Source: a bacterium | GTDB lineage: Bacteria; Bacteroidota; Ignavibacteria; Kapaibacteriales; UBA2268 | Reading direction: 5' to 3' | Length of the DNA: 64,000 bases | NCBI GenBank assembly: GCA_024711295.1 | Contig: JANJTB010000028.1 | Coordinates: 141,164 to 205,163 of the forward strand | Shown here: piece by piece, positions 10,078 to 19,531 of the stretch | Layout of the letters: the number at the start of each line of letters is the position of its first letter | Position numbering within the stretch: the stretch's first letter is position 1 | Translations under genes and position numbers: made by a program | Notes under the pieces: generated by a model | The model's input: the letters and a program-made list of their open reading frames with translations, nothing else | Databases searched by the model: none | What the model was told of the DNA's origin: nothing

Positions 10078-11484
10078 ATGAAAACGCTATTAATATCAGT
10101 AATTCTTATTGTTTCGTTTGTCGCTTGTTTATTTTCGCAGAATGTAGAGCCGGAAGCAATGTATTTTTCGATACCACGCTCAAGTGGAACCAATATTCAG
10201 CAATTTGATATAAACGACCCGGAATACATAATGAATAAATTCACACTGACATGGCAGTGGAATAATTCACCAAAACTGACAAGAGCATTGAAAATGAATT
10301 GCTCTCAGGGACATGAGCCAAGTTGGGGTGCTGATTCTTTAAGACCGAATGATACAGGACGTGAAGTTGAGTATATTTGGCAACCAGTAGAGTTTTCTGG
10401 AACTCCACATCCGCTATATTATTCAAAATCCTTCACTTACAAGCCGACGTTTACAGTTGACCCTGATAACTTTTCTCCGAATGCAAACGATGCAGAGAAG
10501 AACATCTGGGGATTCAAAAACCGCAATATCACAAATCCGCTTATTATTAATAACCGTCTCCGGCTTTCACGTCTTACTCAGTGCACTAATCCGGTACTTA
10601 CAAATCCCTGGAGAAGTGATAATTTTTATACAAAAGTAGGTCAGACTCAAGAAGCCATTGACACTAATATCAACGGCAAATACTGGCGAGTATCTATTAA
10701 TCTGCGAAGAGCAAGCTTCAGTTCAATGAATGATACATCAGACAATGCACCTGTATTGTCAATTGTAATACCGTATTATATGACTTCAGGCAGTACTATT
10801 TCAAACGGTAAAATACAGTTTAATACTGTACCAAATCCGGGAAACCGTTCTGAAATGCAATATCAATATTCAGTTGGCAGCAATAATTATGTGGTTAGTC
10901 GCGGCTTTGAACTCGGTACCGTTTCAACACCTACTGACAGTCTTATAATAACCAGAAATATGCTGCCTAATTCAACAGATTCAATCGGACCAGATATTAC
11001 AATTTCATTCAGCTTTATAGCATCAGACCCAGCAATAAACAATCCTCTGTTTAAATCTAATGCAGACGATAAAACAATTAATCGAATAGATTCTATAGGA
11101 CTTGATGTTCATTACCATAAAACCTGCGATATACATCTGAACTATATCCGCATTGGTAACCCAATGAGCCACAAGCTATGGAAAGGCGAACTTGACCCTT
11201 TGTTCCATAGCAAAATCCAGACAGGAATAAATATAATAAAGGACAAGGGTTATAAGCTTGTCAGATTTTATGGCCGTGATGAAATTGATGAACATTACGA
11301 ATTATGGGATGCGATGAGATATTTCAATAAATTGGTAGGTGGTCTGGCATTGGGGTGGTCAATAAAACAAACAATGAAATGTATTTTTAAAAATAGTGTC
11401 TGCATAAAAAAAGTCTTTACAAATCTACGACTTATAAAGACTTTTGTGATCCCAAGGGGATTCGAACCCCTACTGCCAGCGTGA
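10078..11484 (+). CDS. Exported protein, 3'-truncated into the tRNA-Glu locus
   Basis: The start is ATG 10078, preceded by GAGGTGG. A GTG 12 bases earlier lacks a better site. A signal peptide (to about LFSQ) leads a long, polar, unrecognised exported domain. The last part is not credible protein. After about position 11340 the frame reads through the tRNA terminator and then antisense through tRNA-Glu, giving the tail RGFEPLLPA, a typical tRNA-shadow sequence. No sorting domain is present, although its operon partner has one. I infer that the gene lost its 3' end by a rearrangement at the tRNA. The true function is unknown. Confidence 0.6.
   Translation: MKTLLISVILIVSFVACLFSQNVEPEAMYFSIPRSSGTNIQQFDINDPEYIMNKFTLTWQWNNSPKLTRALKMNCSQGHEPSWGADSLRPNDTGREVEYIWQPVEFSGTPHPLYYSKSFTYKPTFTVDPDNFSPNANDAEKNIWGFKNRNITNPLIINNRLRLSRLTQCTNPVLTNPWRSDNFYTKVGQTQEAIDTNINGKYWRVSINLRRASFSSMNDTSDNAPVLSIVIPYYMTSGSTISNGKIQFNTVPNPGNRSEMQYQYSVGSNNYVVSRGFELGTVSTPTDSLIITRNMLPNSTDSIGPDITISFSFIASDPAINNPLFKSNADDKTINRIDSIGLDVHYHKTCDIHLNYIRIGNPMSHKLWKGELDPLFHSKIQTGINIIKDKGYKLVRFYGRDEIDEHYELWDAMRYFNKLVGGLALGWSIKQTMKCIFKNSVCIKKVFTNLRLIKTFVIPRGFEPLLPA
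11406..11445 (-). terminator. Rho-independent terminator of tRNA-Glu
   Basis: On the minus strand an 11 bp perfect stem (AAAAGTCTTTA / TAAAGACTTTT) is followed by a run of T, just downstream of the tRNA-Glu 3' end. It lies inside the false extension of the upstream plus-strand ORF. Confidence 0.8.
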
Positions 11485-11518
11485 AAGGCTGGTGACCTAA
11501 CCGTTAGTCTATGGGACC
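11447..11518 (-). tRNA. tRNA-Glu (UUC)
   Basis: A 72-nt cloverleaf on the minus strand. The acceptor is GGTCCCA paired with TGGGATC (one G-T), the anticodon stem is CCAGC/GCTGG with loop CTTTCAC (anticodon TTC), and the T arm is AGGGG-TTCGAAT-CCCCT. CCA is not encoded; the discriminator is A followed by CAA. The plus-strand exported-protein ORF abuts and runs through its 3' end. Confidence 0.97.
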
Positions 11519-11585
11519 TTCGCGTTAAAAAAGAATACAAAAATAATACTTTTTTTAATTCTGTGCAAGAAAAAAATAGAAAAAC

Positions 11586-12623
11586 CTAAAATTGTTTCAA
11601 AACTCTCATATCATTATCATATAAATATCTAATGTCATCAATACCGGTTTTGAGCATGGTTATTCTTTCAATACCAAATCCAAAGGCATAACCGCTGTAT
11701 TCTTCTGGGTCAATTCCGCAAGCTATCAGAACGTTTGGATGTACCATACCACAACCAGCTATCTCGAGCCATCCTGTATATTTACATACTCTGCAGCCCT
11801 TACCCTGGCAAAGGTAACAAGTGATGTCAACTTCTGCACTTGGCTCAGTAAATGGGAAATAGGATGGTCTAAATCTGAACTTAAGGTTTTCTCCATACAT
11901 TTTTTTTGCAAATGCAATCATAGTCGCTTTAAGCTCTGCAAAGCTGACATTTTTATCTATATAAATCCCGTCAATCTGATGGAACTCAGCAAGTGCACGG
12001 GCACTGATTGCCTCATTTCTATAAACACGTCCGGGCATAATTGATCTGATAGGAGGTTTTTGTGATTGCATAATTCTGACTTGTACCGGTGTAGTATGGG
12101 TTCTTAGCAATAATTCATCATCGGAATCAACAAAAAAAGTGTCCTGCATATCACGTGCCGGGTGGTCAGGTGCAAAATTCAATGCATCAAAATTATGGAA
12201 ACCATCTTCGATATCCGGTCCCTCTGCTACAGTGAATCCCATTCCTTCAAAGATTTTTACAAATTCTTCAATTGTTTTCAGCACAGGATGGTAAGTACCT
12301 TTGTAATCTGTTCTACCGGGCAATGTCAAGTCAATATCAGATGAAGAATCTTTTTTTAACTCAAGTTCTTCTTTAATTCTTTTATATTCAGATTCTGCAA
12401 ATTTACTTAATAAATTGAGCTCTTTACCTATAAGTGGTTTCTCTGAATTTGGAAGTTCTTTCAACCTGTCAAAAAGATTCTGAATGGCACCTTTTTTTAC
12501 CAAAAATTGCAATCTGAAGTTTTCCAAAGATATCATATCTTTGACTTCGGCAAGTAAATTTTCAACTTCTTCTTTAACTGATTTTATTTCATCTAACATT
12601 TTTTTACTTTGGATTTTGAGCAA
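11586..12623 (-). CDS. pheS: Phenylalanine--tRNA ligase alpha subunit
   Basis: 345 residues, normal for PheS. It charges tRNA-Phe with phenylalanine as an (alpha-beta)2 enzyme. The N-terminal coiled coil (residues about 5-80) precedes the class II core: motif 1 area HPVLKTIEEFVKIFEGMGF, the DALNFAPDHPARDMQDTFF segment, motif 2 GRVYRNEAISARALAEFHQIDG, and motif 3 GFGIERITMLKTGIDDIR. pheT is not adjacent in this window. It lies 67 bp downstream of its divergent neighbour's promoter region and just upstream of tRNA-Glu on the same strand. Confidence 0.97.
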   Translation of the reverse strand: MLKIQSKKMLDEIKSVKEEVENLLAEVKDMISLENFRLQFLVKKGAIQNLFDRLKELPNSEKPLIGKELNLLSKFAESEYKRIKEELELKKDSSSDIDLTLPGRTDYKGTYHPVLKTIEEFVKIFEGMGFTVAEGPDIEDGFHNFDALNFAPDHPARDMQDTFFVDSDDELLLRTHTTPVQVRIMQSQKPPIRSIMPGRVYRNEAISARALAEFHQIDGIYIDKNVSFAELKATMIAFAKKMYGENLKFRFRPSYFPFTEPSAEVDITCYLCQGKGCRVCKYTGWLEIAGCGMVHPNVLIACGIDPEEYSGYAFGFGIERITMLKTGIDDIRYLYDNDMRVLKQF

Positions 12624-12764
12624 ATTTAAATATAATGATTTTATCTATTATATGGTACGAAAAAAATATAATTATTCATGTTAGTATTATTTTGTTATCT
12701 AAACAAAAAGTGTTATTTTTGTAATCTTGTAATATTAGTAATCGAATTTTTAGGATTATTTAAA

Positions 12765-12944
12765 ATGGCTAAGAAAGAACAAAGAATTATAATTACTGTA
12801 GAGTGTACTGAAGCAAAAGCTGAAGGTAAGCCACCATCAAGATATTCTACAACAAAAAATAAACAAAACACACCAAGCCGTCTTGAAATCAAAAAATACA
12901 ATCCTTTTTTGAGACGTCATACTTTGCATAAAGAAATTAAATAA
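12765..12944 (+). CDS. rpmG: 50S ribosomal protein L33
   Basis: 59 residues beginning [14 protein letters not shown]. The longer open frame upstream (from 12678) is hydrophobic and implausible, so ATG 12765 is chosen. The L33 pattern is clear: [33 protein letters not shown]. The paired CxxC zinc ligands are absent, so this is the zinc-independent form. It binds near the E site of the large subunit. It stands alone, diverging from pheS, with a strong terminator directly downstream. Confidence 0.95.
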   Translation: MAKKEQRIIITVECTEAKAEGKPPSRYSTTKNKQNTPSRLEIKKYNPFLRRHTLHKEIK

Positions 12945-12972
12945 TTTAATTTTTATACAAATTTTTTATTAC

Positions 12973-12998
12973 GGGGATATTAAACTTTTGATATCCCC
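12973..12998. terminator. Bidirectional terminator between rpmG and C25-like gene
   Basis: GGGGATAT and ATATCCCC form an 8 bp perfect stem with a 10-base loop. T-rich tracts flank it on both strands. It sits between two converging genes and touches the stop codon of the minus-strand one. Confidence 0.75.
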
Positions 12999-15046
12999 TA
13001 ATTTTGTTTTATCAATATAACTTTTTTAATTATTGTTCTATCATCAAAATTTATTCTTAGAAAGTAGATTCCGGAAGGTAAACTATCATCAATCCCGTCA
13101 ATTATCTTAATGCTTGCTATGTTATATTCAATTTGAATTTCATTTGCAGAATATTTTCTGATTAATCTACCGCTAAAATCATATAATTGCATATCATCAA
13201 ACAATCCGATGTGTTGAAAATCAAAAGCAATATTGATGATGTCAAATGCCGGATTAGGAAAAACTCGGATGTATTCATTATCATTCAATTTAGGGCTAAA
13301 AACAGGATTAGATATTTTACCTGTAGATAAGTTGTAGTAAGAGCCTGATGCAGTAGTTTGCCTTATTTGACGTCTGACCATGTAGTAATTGACACCAGGC
13401 ATTGGAAGTGAATCTTTGAAATTCATACTATCTGTGAAATTATCGCTTAGCAACGAGTATTTACCATGCTTCGAGTTTGATCGGTAAATGTTGTATACAT
13501 CGTTTACATTTTTAGATGAATCATTCCACTCCACTTCAATAATGCCATTGTTATTAACAGCAATTACAGTGTCAACTGATGATGGATAATGAGAACGTAA
13601 AGAAGGGTCTCCCAAAAGTGAAATATGGTTGAACCGTCTGGCAAAAGGGCTATTAGCTAAATAAATGTCTGCTCTGGAATTTTGAGATAACAAAGCAGAA
13701 TATCCAATATTATATCCTAATCCTAAATGGTGCAAAAACCAATATGGCCTGCCTGCCCACATTGTTGCCAATCCAAGTGGTTCTGACGCCAGTGATGCCC
13801 TGAGCACATTATCTTCAGAGTCCCAATCACCGTTGTACGAGCCAAATAGCAATGTAAATGCAACTCCGTACTTAACTGAATCTAAATCATCTGTATAGAG
13901 TGATTGAGACACAGAGTTATAACTCCCTGCACCACAGGCATAAGCGAATAAGTAATTCTTATTCCTTGAAGCATATCTTAAATGTTCAGTCGATATATTG
14001 TTGAATGACAATAATGAGCTAAAATTCATCCAACCGTTAGCAGCAAATCCTTCTTTATAATCTAATCCAAAGTAATCATTGATTATTGCACTATCTTTAA
14101 TCTCAATTTTATGATTTCTGAATTTATCATTTTTGCTTAAATAGTTTTTAAGTAAATCAATTTCTGATTTCTTTATACTATTCAACTTAAAAAAATCAAC
14201 CCTTCCTGTTTGCAACTTAGCATCAGCAGGAATAATAAGCTGATCAAATTTTCCATCACTGGGAAGGTTATTAATTCTTGGATTGTTTGACTTAATGTTA
14301 TTGATCGTATCAGTCCATTTTCCTTCAAATATTGAATAAAATATATCTGTGGGCCAAGCTCCATCATGGTCAGGAGAATGACCGTCCACAGCAAAACTTC
14401 CTGAGTAGGGAACAGGCACCCTGCCAATTAGTAATAATGATTTTAGTTCTTTGTCAGATTTATATACATCATCAATTTTGTTTTTGAGAGTTATTACTTT
14501 TTCTGAGTCAAATACTTCAGCTCTTGGAGATAAGATCAATTTTGGAACCCATCCATCGCCAATTAGATTGTCTTTAAGTATTTCAATTTCATTTGTCAGA
14601 CTATCATAAACATTCTCATCTACAACAATCAGTATGCTGCCTCGGTAATGAACCGGTTTTATATTCATACCTGCAAGAATATATCCGTATGCCCAATAAT
14701 TCCAAGCATCTCTCTCAATCATATATTCCGTTTCTTTGCCATCAATATAATCGAGTTCAATATGATTGATTTTTCCTGAAATTTCGTATTTATAATTACC
14801 AAAAGCAGTATCTTTGATACTTTTTGAATAGATTCTGTACTTATAGGTATTTGTATCTGTTTCCCACGATAGTATCAACTTCTTTTCGGTTGTATCATAA
14901 CGAGTATTGATTAGGACTCCGTAGTCTTTAACAGAATTTGGTTTATTCTGTGAATATATATTGACAGTGAATAGTATCGCAATGATTATATATGTGATTT
15001 TCAAATGATAAACTTTTTTATGGTATTTGATAAAAAATATTTTCAA
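12998..15046 (-). CDS. C25 (gingipain-like) peptidase-family protein with T9SS sorting domain
   Basis: 682 residues. A hydrophobic leader (ITYIIIAILFTVNIYSQ) is followed by a short beta domain, then a region typical of peptidase C25: LLLIGRVPVPYSGSF, the putative nucleophile segment LFAYACGAGSY, and the end motif HISLLGDPSLR. A fibronectin-like segment comes next, and the last about 80 residues are a type IX sorting domain (RVFPNPAFDIINIAFDF to GIYFLRINFDDRTIIKKV). The catalytic His-Gly pair of gingipains is not obvious, so activity is uncertain. The frame opens at a TTG (15046); another TTG at 15004 would give a cleaner signal peptide. Confidence 0.75.
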   Translation of the reverse strand: MKIFFIKYHKKVYHLKITYIIIAILFTVNIYSQNKPNSVKDYGVLINTRYDTTEKKLILSWETDTNTYKYRIYSKSIKDTAFGNYKYEISGKINHIELDYIDGKETEYMIERDAWNYWAYGYILAGMNIKPVHYRGSILIVVDENVYDSLTNEIEILKDNLIGDGWVPKLILSPRAEVFDSEKVITLKNKIDDVYKSDKELKSLLLIGRVPVPYSGSFAVDGHSPDHDGAWPTDIFYSIFEGKWTDTINNIKSNNPRINNLPSDGKFDQLIIPADAKLQTGRVDFFKLNSIKKSEIDLLKNYLSKNDKFRNHKIEIKDSAIINDYFGLDYKEGFAANGWMNFSSLLSFNNISTEHLRYASRNKNYLFAYACGAGSYNSVSQSLYTDDLDSVKYGVAFTLLFGSYNGDWDSEDNVLRASLASEPLGLATMWAGRPYWFLHHLGLGYNIGYSALLSQNSRADIYLANSPFARRFNHISLLGDPSLRSHYPSSVDTVIAVNNNGIIEVEWNDSSKNVNDVYNIYRSNSKHGKYSLLSDNFTDSMNFKDSLPMPGVNYYMVRRQIRQTTASGSYYNLSTGKISNPVFSPKLNDNEYIRVFPNPAFDIINIAFDFQHIGLFDDMQLYDFSGRLIRKYSANEIQIEYNIASIKIIDGIDDSLPSGIYFLRINFDDRTIIKKVILIKQN

Positions 15047-15165
15047 CGCTGCACAAAGTTAATTATTTTCTAAATTGTTAATAATAATTCTTTATTAATT
15101 TTAGGAATTTGACTAAATTCGTAATCTATTTTTTTGTTTAATCTAATATTTATTTTTAGAACACT

Positions 15166-15954
15166 ATGGAACTAACATACACAAACTACTTAAAGGTAGA
15201 AGAACTCATTAATCTACAGGAATTGAAGTCCAGTCCTCAAGAGCATGATGAGATGCTTTTTATAATTATTCATCAGGCTTATGAGCTTTGGTTTAAACAA
15301 ATTCTTCACGAAGCCCAAGAGCTTGTAAATAGATTACGAAGTAATAAAATTACAGATGCACAGAAAACTTTGAAAAGAATGATTACAATTATGAAAGTAC
15401 TTGTTCATCAGGTTGATATTCTTGAAACAATGACACCTTTGGAGTTTCTTAAATTCAGAAACTACCTTGATTCTGCTTCAGGATTTCAATCAACTCAGTT
15501 TAGGGAGCTTGAGTTTCTGTTAGGTATGAAAAACTCAACTGCACTTCAGCGTACTGATGCTGATTCTTTACAAAGAGCGAAGTTAGAAGAAAGGTTCGCA
15601 TCACCAACTTTGTGGGATGAGTTTGTTAAATATCTTAATTCAAATTCATTTGATATCCCTGATGAATATCTAAATAGAGATTTTACTAAAAAAATTGAAC
15701 CTAATGATAAGTTACAAGAGATATTGATTGATATTTATAAAAATTCACCGATAATTGCGCAGTTTTGTGAGCTTTTACTTGATTTTGATGAAGGCCTACA
15801 GGAATGGCGTTACAGACACGTGCAAATGGTTCAAAGAACTATCGGGAATAAAAGTGGTACAGGAGGTTCTTCGGGCGCTGATTATCTTAAATCCACATTA
15901 TTCAGGCAAGCATTTCCTGATTTATGGATTATTAGGGCGGAGTTCTCGATATGA
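15166..15954 (+). CDS. kynA: Tryptophan 2,3-dioxygenase
   Basis: 262 residues, typical of bacterial TDO. This haem enzyme opens the indole ring of L-tryptophan to give N-formylkynurenine. Diagnostic segments are YTNYLKVEELINLQ, HDEMLFIIIHQAYELWFKQILHE (substrate-binding His), LDSASGFQSTQFRELEFLLG, and the C-terminal RYRHVQMVQRTIG (haem-ligand His) followed by KSGTGGSSGADYL. Its stop overlaps the start of the kynureninase gene by 4 bp, so the two are co-translated for kynurenine-pathway catabolism or anthranilate/NAD precursor formation. Confidence 0.97.
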   Translation: MELTYTNYLKVEELINLQELKSSPQEHDEMLFIIIHQAYELWFKQILHEAQELVNRLRSNKITDAQKTLKRMITIMKVLVHQVDILETMTPLEFLKFRNYLDSASGFQSTQFRELEFLLGMKNSTALQRTDADSLQRAKLEERFASPTLWDEFVKYLNSNSFDIPDEYLNRDFTKKIEPNDKLQEILIDIYKNSPIIAQFCELLLDFDEGLQEWRYRHVQMVQRTIGNKSGTGGSSGADYLKSTLFRQAFPDLWIIRAEFSI

Positions 15955-17138
15955 GTTATGGAATAAATTCTGAAGAGCTTGCAGAATACTATTCTGACTT
16001 TAAAGTCAGCGAACGCATCTTGTTGACTGGTCATTCACATCAAGCGTGGCCGAATATTGCAAAAAAAGGGATAATTCGATCATGGCAAGATGCAGCTGAA
16101 CTAGCAGATCTGAAGTGGGGCAGAGCATTCGAAAAAGCTGACAGGGTGAGGGCAGGATTTAAAATGTTGATGAATGACGATGATGGTTTAATAGCTCTTG
16201 CATCAAACACGCACGAGCTTATCATAAAATTTTTATCGGCTCTGGATTTAAAAAATAGATCAAAAATTATTACTACAGATATGGAATTCCATACTGTCAG
16301 AAGGCAATTGGACCGACTTGGTGAAGAAAATATTGAAATCGTAAGAATTTCATCTTCTCCTATTGAAGATATTGCTGATAGGATAATAAAAGAAATAGAT
16401 GACAAAACTTCCTGTGTGATATTATCGAAATGTTTTTACAAGAATGGAAGAATTGTCAAAAATTTGGGTACTATTGAAAAAGAATGTCTTAGAATGGGGG
16501 CATTGCTTTTGGTTGATTTGTATCATGTAATGAATGTGTTGGAATTTGATATAAAAATTGAAGGATTGACAAATTCATTTTTAGTGGGTGGGGGATATAA
16601 GTACTGCCAATTAGGAGAAGGGAACTGCTTTTTAAGAATACCTCATGATATCCGGCTCAGGCCTATTATTACAGGATGGTTTAGCGAGTTTAACAAGTTG
16701 GCAGAAACCAAAAAAGCAGGTGAAGTGCCTTATGGCGAAGGACATTTCAGGTTTGCAGGTTCCACTTATGATCCTGTATCAAATTACAGAGCTGCAGAAG
16801 TGTTTGATTTCTTTGCGGAAAATGAACTGACCGTTGGTAAATTAAGAGAAAAGAACCTCTCTCAAATTAAATTACTCGCAAAGCTTTTTGATGCCTATGA
16901 TTTTAATCCTAACATTATTAGAAAAGAAAATAATGACGACCTAAGCCTGAGTGGTGGCTTTTTTGTATTGATAACTGAATATTCCTCACAAATAAATCTT
17001 GAATTATTCAAAAGAAATATCTTTTCTGATTTCAGAGAAAACCATCTGAGATTTGGTCCTGCTCCCTACGTAACAGATGAACAGCTAACTTTTGCTATGA
17101 GTGAATTAAATGAAATTATAAAGATTATTGGAAAATAA
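15951..17138 (+). CDS. kynU: Kynureninase-type PLP enzyme
   Basis: 395 residues, class V aminotransferase fold. Kynureninase cleaves kynurenine to anthranilate and alanine. Support comes from LTGHSHQAWPNIAKKG at the N-terminus, the PLP region LVDLYHVMNVLEFDI, the Schiff-base lysine context GGGYKYCQLGEGNCFLRIP, and GWFSEF with FAGSTYDPVSNYRA. The 4 bp overlap with kynA makes kynureninase the likely function. The formamidase that would join the two steps is not among the neighbours. It is somewhat diverged from well-studied KynU enzymes. Confidence 0.85.
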   Translation: MSYGINSEELAEYYSDFKVSERILLTGHSHQAWPNIAKKGIIRSWQDAAELADLKWGRAFEKADRVRAGFKMLMNDDDGLIALASNTHELIIKFLSALDLKNRSKIITTDMEFHTVRRQLDRLGEENIEIVRISSSPIEDIADRIIKEIDDKTSCVILSKCFYKNGRIVKNLGTIEKECLRMGALLLVDLYHVMNVLEFDIKIEGLTNSFLVGGGYKYCQLGEGNCFLRIPHDIRLRPIITGWFSEFNKLAETKKAGEVPYGEGHFRFAGSTYDPVSNYRAAEVFDFFAENELTVGKLREKNLSQIKLLAKLFDAYDFNPNIIRKENNDDLSLSGGFFVLITEYSSQINLELFKRNIFSDFRENHLRFGPAPYVTDEQLTFAMSELNEIIKIIGK

Positions 17139-17142
17139 AAAA

Positions 17143-17622
17143 ATGTCTCAGTTAATTAAAACTTTCTCCCAAAAACTTAATGCTTTCAAGTATTTATCAT
17201 ATTTAATCTTTTTTGTTGTACTGGTTTATGCTATTAACGGGATTGATTTCAACGATAAAAATTCATTGTCCGAAATTTTTTCAATAAGTTTACTCGGATT
17301 GTTTGCCTCTGGTTTTCTGTTCTATTTTGGAAACAAAGAAAGATTATTATCAATCTATCAGGAAAAAGTAGAATATAAGAAGTCGATAATTGATTTCGAA
17401 GCAAATATGAAAGACATTGTTCTTATTAAAACGTTTAGAGAAATAAACTCTAAAACAGACAGTTTAATCATTATGACAAACGATGAGAATATTCTATCAA
17501 TATCTACAGCTTTTTTTGATATGGACAAACTTTTGGAAGCTATGAAATTACTTGTTGAAATTAACCAAAAAAGAGATGATTTTCGAGTTGAAGACGATAG
17601 AAATTGGCTTACAGAAAACTAA
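17143..17622 (+). CDS. Membrane protein of unknown function
   Basis: About 159 residues starting at ATG 17143; the in-frame TTG 15 bases earlier would overlap kynU. Two hydrophobic helices (YLSYLIFFVVLVYAING and IFSISLLGLFASGFLFYFG) are followed by a soluble domain with alternating strands (KSIIDFEANMKDIVLIKT to ENILSISTAFFDMDKLLEAM). The arrangement recalls bacterial PH-like membrane proteins, but I do not recognise the family. It sits 4 bp after kynU and is probably in the same transcript. Confidence 0.65.
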   Translation: MSQLIKTFSQKLNAFKYLSYLIFFVVLVYAINGIDFNDKNSLSEIFSISLLGLFASGFLFYFGNKERLLSIYQEKVEYKKSIIDFEANMKDIVLIKTFREINSKTDSLIIMTNDENILSISTAFFDMDKLLEAMKLLVEINQKRDDFRVEDDRNWLTEN

Positions 17623-17667
17623 TTTTAAAATAGCTTGTTTATTAAGATTAATAGATTTGGAGATGAT

Positions 17668-19107
17668 ATGTTGGAGTTCCCTTTGCAAATAAAAAATGCA
17701 CTATCTACTAAAAAATATAAGGAAATTAAAAGTCCTTTTGACGGCCGAATTGTAGGGTTAGTTGAGATACCCGATAATGCTGTTATTGAGAAGGCAATGC
17801 AAAATTCTGACTATTCATTTCACTCAATTATGAAGATTATGCCAGCCTGGAGACGAGCTGAAATACTGTATAAAGTATCTGAGTTTATTAGACGTGACAA
17901 AGAAATGTTAGCGCAGCTGATTGCGATGGAAGGTGGGAAGCCTGTTAAGGATGCCAGAGTTGAAGTTGCAAGAGCCGCAAATACAGTTAAAATGTCAGGT
18001 GATCAAGCACTTAGTCTGAATGGAGAGCAAATTACAATGGATAGAGCTCAAGGTAGTGAATCGCACATTGCTTTTACCATAAAACAGGGCATGGGGGTAG
18101 TATTAGCTATTTCAGCATTTAATCACCCGATTAATTTAATTTGCCATCAAGTTGCAACATCATTTGCTGCAGGTAATAGCGTTGTTGTTAAGCCGGCTTC
18201 ACAGACACCTCTCTCGTGTCTGATGATTTGCTCATATTTTATAGAAGGCGGACTTGAACCAGGTGTTATCAATCCATTACCAATTTCAGGTGCTGATACC
18301 GAAAAACTAATTAGTGACAGAAGAGTCAGATTTGTATCTTTTATAGGTTCTGCTGAAGTAGGCTGGAAAATTCCCAAATTAGTCTCTCCCGGAGCAGGAT
18401 ATAGTTTAGAACATGGTGGGACTGCTGTAGCTGTTGTTGATAGTGTTTGTGATACGGAGTTTGCTGCTACATCTATTGTTAAAGGCGGGTTTTATCATGC
18501 AGGTCAAGTTTGCGTTTCGACGCAAAATGTATTTGTTCACAAAACAATTTATGATGAGCTTAAAGAGTTGATTTTAACAAAAACCCGGAAGTTAATTACC
18601 GGCGACCCTAATGATGATTCTACAGATGTTGGGCCAATAATTAATGATTGGGAAAAAAGTAGAATTTTGTCTCAAATTAATTCAGCAGTTTTGGGTGGAG
18701 CACAGTTGTTATGTGGTGGTAATGAAATTCATAAAACATGTATATCACCTGCTGTAATTACCAAAACCGACTATGAAATGGATGTTATGAGAGAAGAGGT
18801 GTTTGGGCCCGTTATTAATTTAAATCCTTATACTGATCTAAATTATATTATCGAACAATGTAATAAAACACCGTTTTCATTCCAAAATGCTATTTATACA
18901 AAAGATATTGACAAAGCCATGTCATTCGCACACCAAATTGACTCAAAAGCGGTGATTATAAATGATTCAACTGCATTTAGAGTAGATTGGATGCCTTTCG
19001 GTGGCTCTAAGGAGTCCGGATTCAGAGTTGGTGGTGTTAAATATTCAATTAATGATGTGACAGAAGAAAAATTAGTAGTAATTAAGATGCATAAATATGA
19101 TAACTGA
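17668..19107 (+). CDS. NAD(P)-dependent aldehyde dehydrogenase
   Basis: 479 residues. The ATG at 17668 has GGAG 5 bases upstream and is preferred over a TTG at 17635. Hallmarks of the family are all present: SAFNHPINLICHQV, the NAD-binding VVKPASQTPLS and FIGSAEVGWKI, the general-base Glu in YSLEHGGTA, the catalytic Cys in FYHAGQVCVSTQN, and EEVFGPVINLNPY. The enzyme oxidises an aldehyde to an acid; the substrate is unknown. Its place behind kynA-kynU suggests, but does not prove, a role in the downstream part of tryptophan breakdown. Confidence 0.9.
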   Translation: MLEFPLQIKNALSTKKYKEIKSPFDGRIVGLVEIPDNAVIEKAMQNSDYSFHSIMKIMPAWRRAEILYKVSEFIRRDKEMLAQLIAMEGGKPVKDARVEVARAANTVKMSGDQALSLNGEQITMDRAQGSESHIAFTIKQGMGVVLAISAFNHPINLICHQVATSFAAGNSVVVKPASQTPLSCLMICSYFIEGGLEPGVINPLPISGADTEKLISDRRVRFVSFIGSAEVGWKIPKLVSPGAGYSLEHGGTAVAVVDSVCDTEFAATSIVKGGFYHAGQVCVSTQNVFVHKTIYDELKELILTKTRKLITGDPNDDSTDVGPIINDWEKSRILSQINSAVLGGAQLLCGGNEIHKTCISPAVITKTDYEMDVMREEVFGPVINLNPYTDLNYIIEQCNKTPFSFQNAIYTKDIDKAMSFAHQIDSKAVIINDSTAFRVDWMPFGGSKESGFRVGGVKYSINDVTEEKLVVIKMHKYDN

Positions 19108-19531
19108 TATATTCTTTAACATAGCTAATAATTTAAGGATTCAAGCATACAAACTCTTTGGAGGTAAGCTTACAAAATTTTGCCTGAATATTGCGGAACA
19201 GTATTATAAATTGACTGGAAATGGAGTGGTTCATGAAGATGCAATTTCCCAAATTATTAAATTAAATTATGATAGTAATGATAAAATTGAGAATTGCAGA
19301 TATTTCATTTACAGTAAGAAAACTACAATTGACTCAATTTTTAAGAGTAAATATGGTAAATCCGGAAGGTTTATGTCACACTTATTTAAGCTAATCCAAA
19401 GAGTATATTTAGATTCTATTCCTGATCATGATAAAAGAAGTTTTGACGAAGAAGTTAACACATCAACAATAAGCTTGAACAAGGTGTTTAATAAGGTTGT
19501 CTTATTTATGTATGCGAAGTATAATGGTTGA
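19097..19531 (+). CDS. Hypothetical protein
   Basis: 144 residues, overlapping the aldehyde dehydrogenase by 11 bp and the YjbR-like gene by 8 bp, so probably part of the same transcript. No signal peptide and no motif I recognise. The sequence is mostly helical and charged (ISQIIKLNYDSNDKIENCRYFIYSKK), with several aromatic residues. Its tight overlaps support its being a real gene. Confidence 0.55.
   Translation: MITDIFFNIANNLRIQAYKLFGGKLTKFCLNIAEQYYKLTGNGVVHEDAISQIIKLNYDSNDKIENCRYFIYSKKTTIDSIFKSKYGKSGRFMSHLFKLIQRVYLDSIPDHDKRSFDEEVNTSTISLNKVFNKVVLFMYAKYNG

Noticed and set aside
11295..11540. Minus-strand ORF across tRNA-Glu
   Set aside because: It reads through the tRNA (SRGSNPLG) and has no domain.
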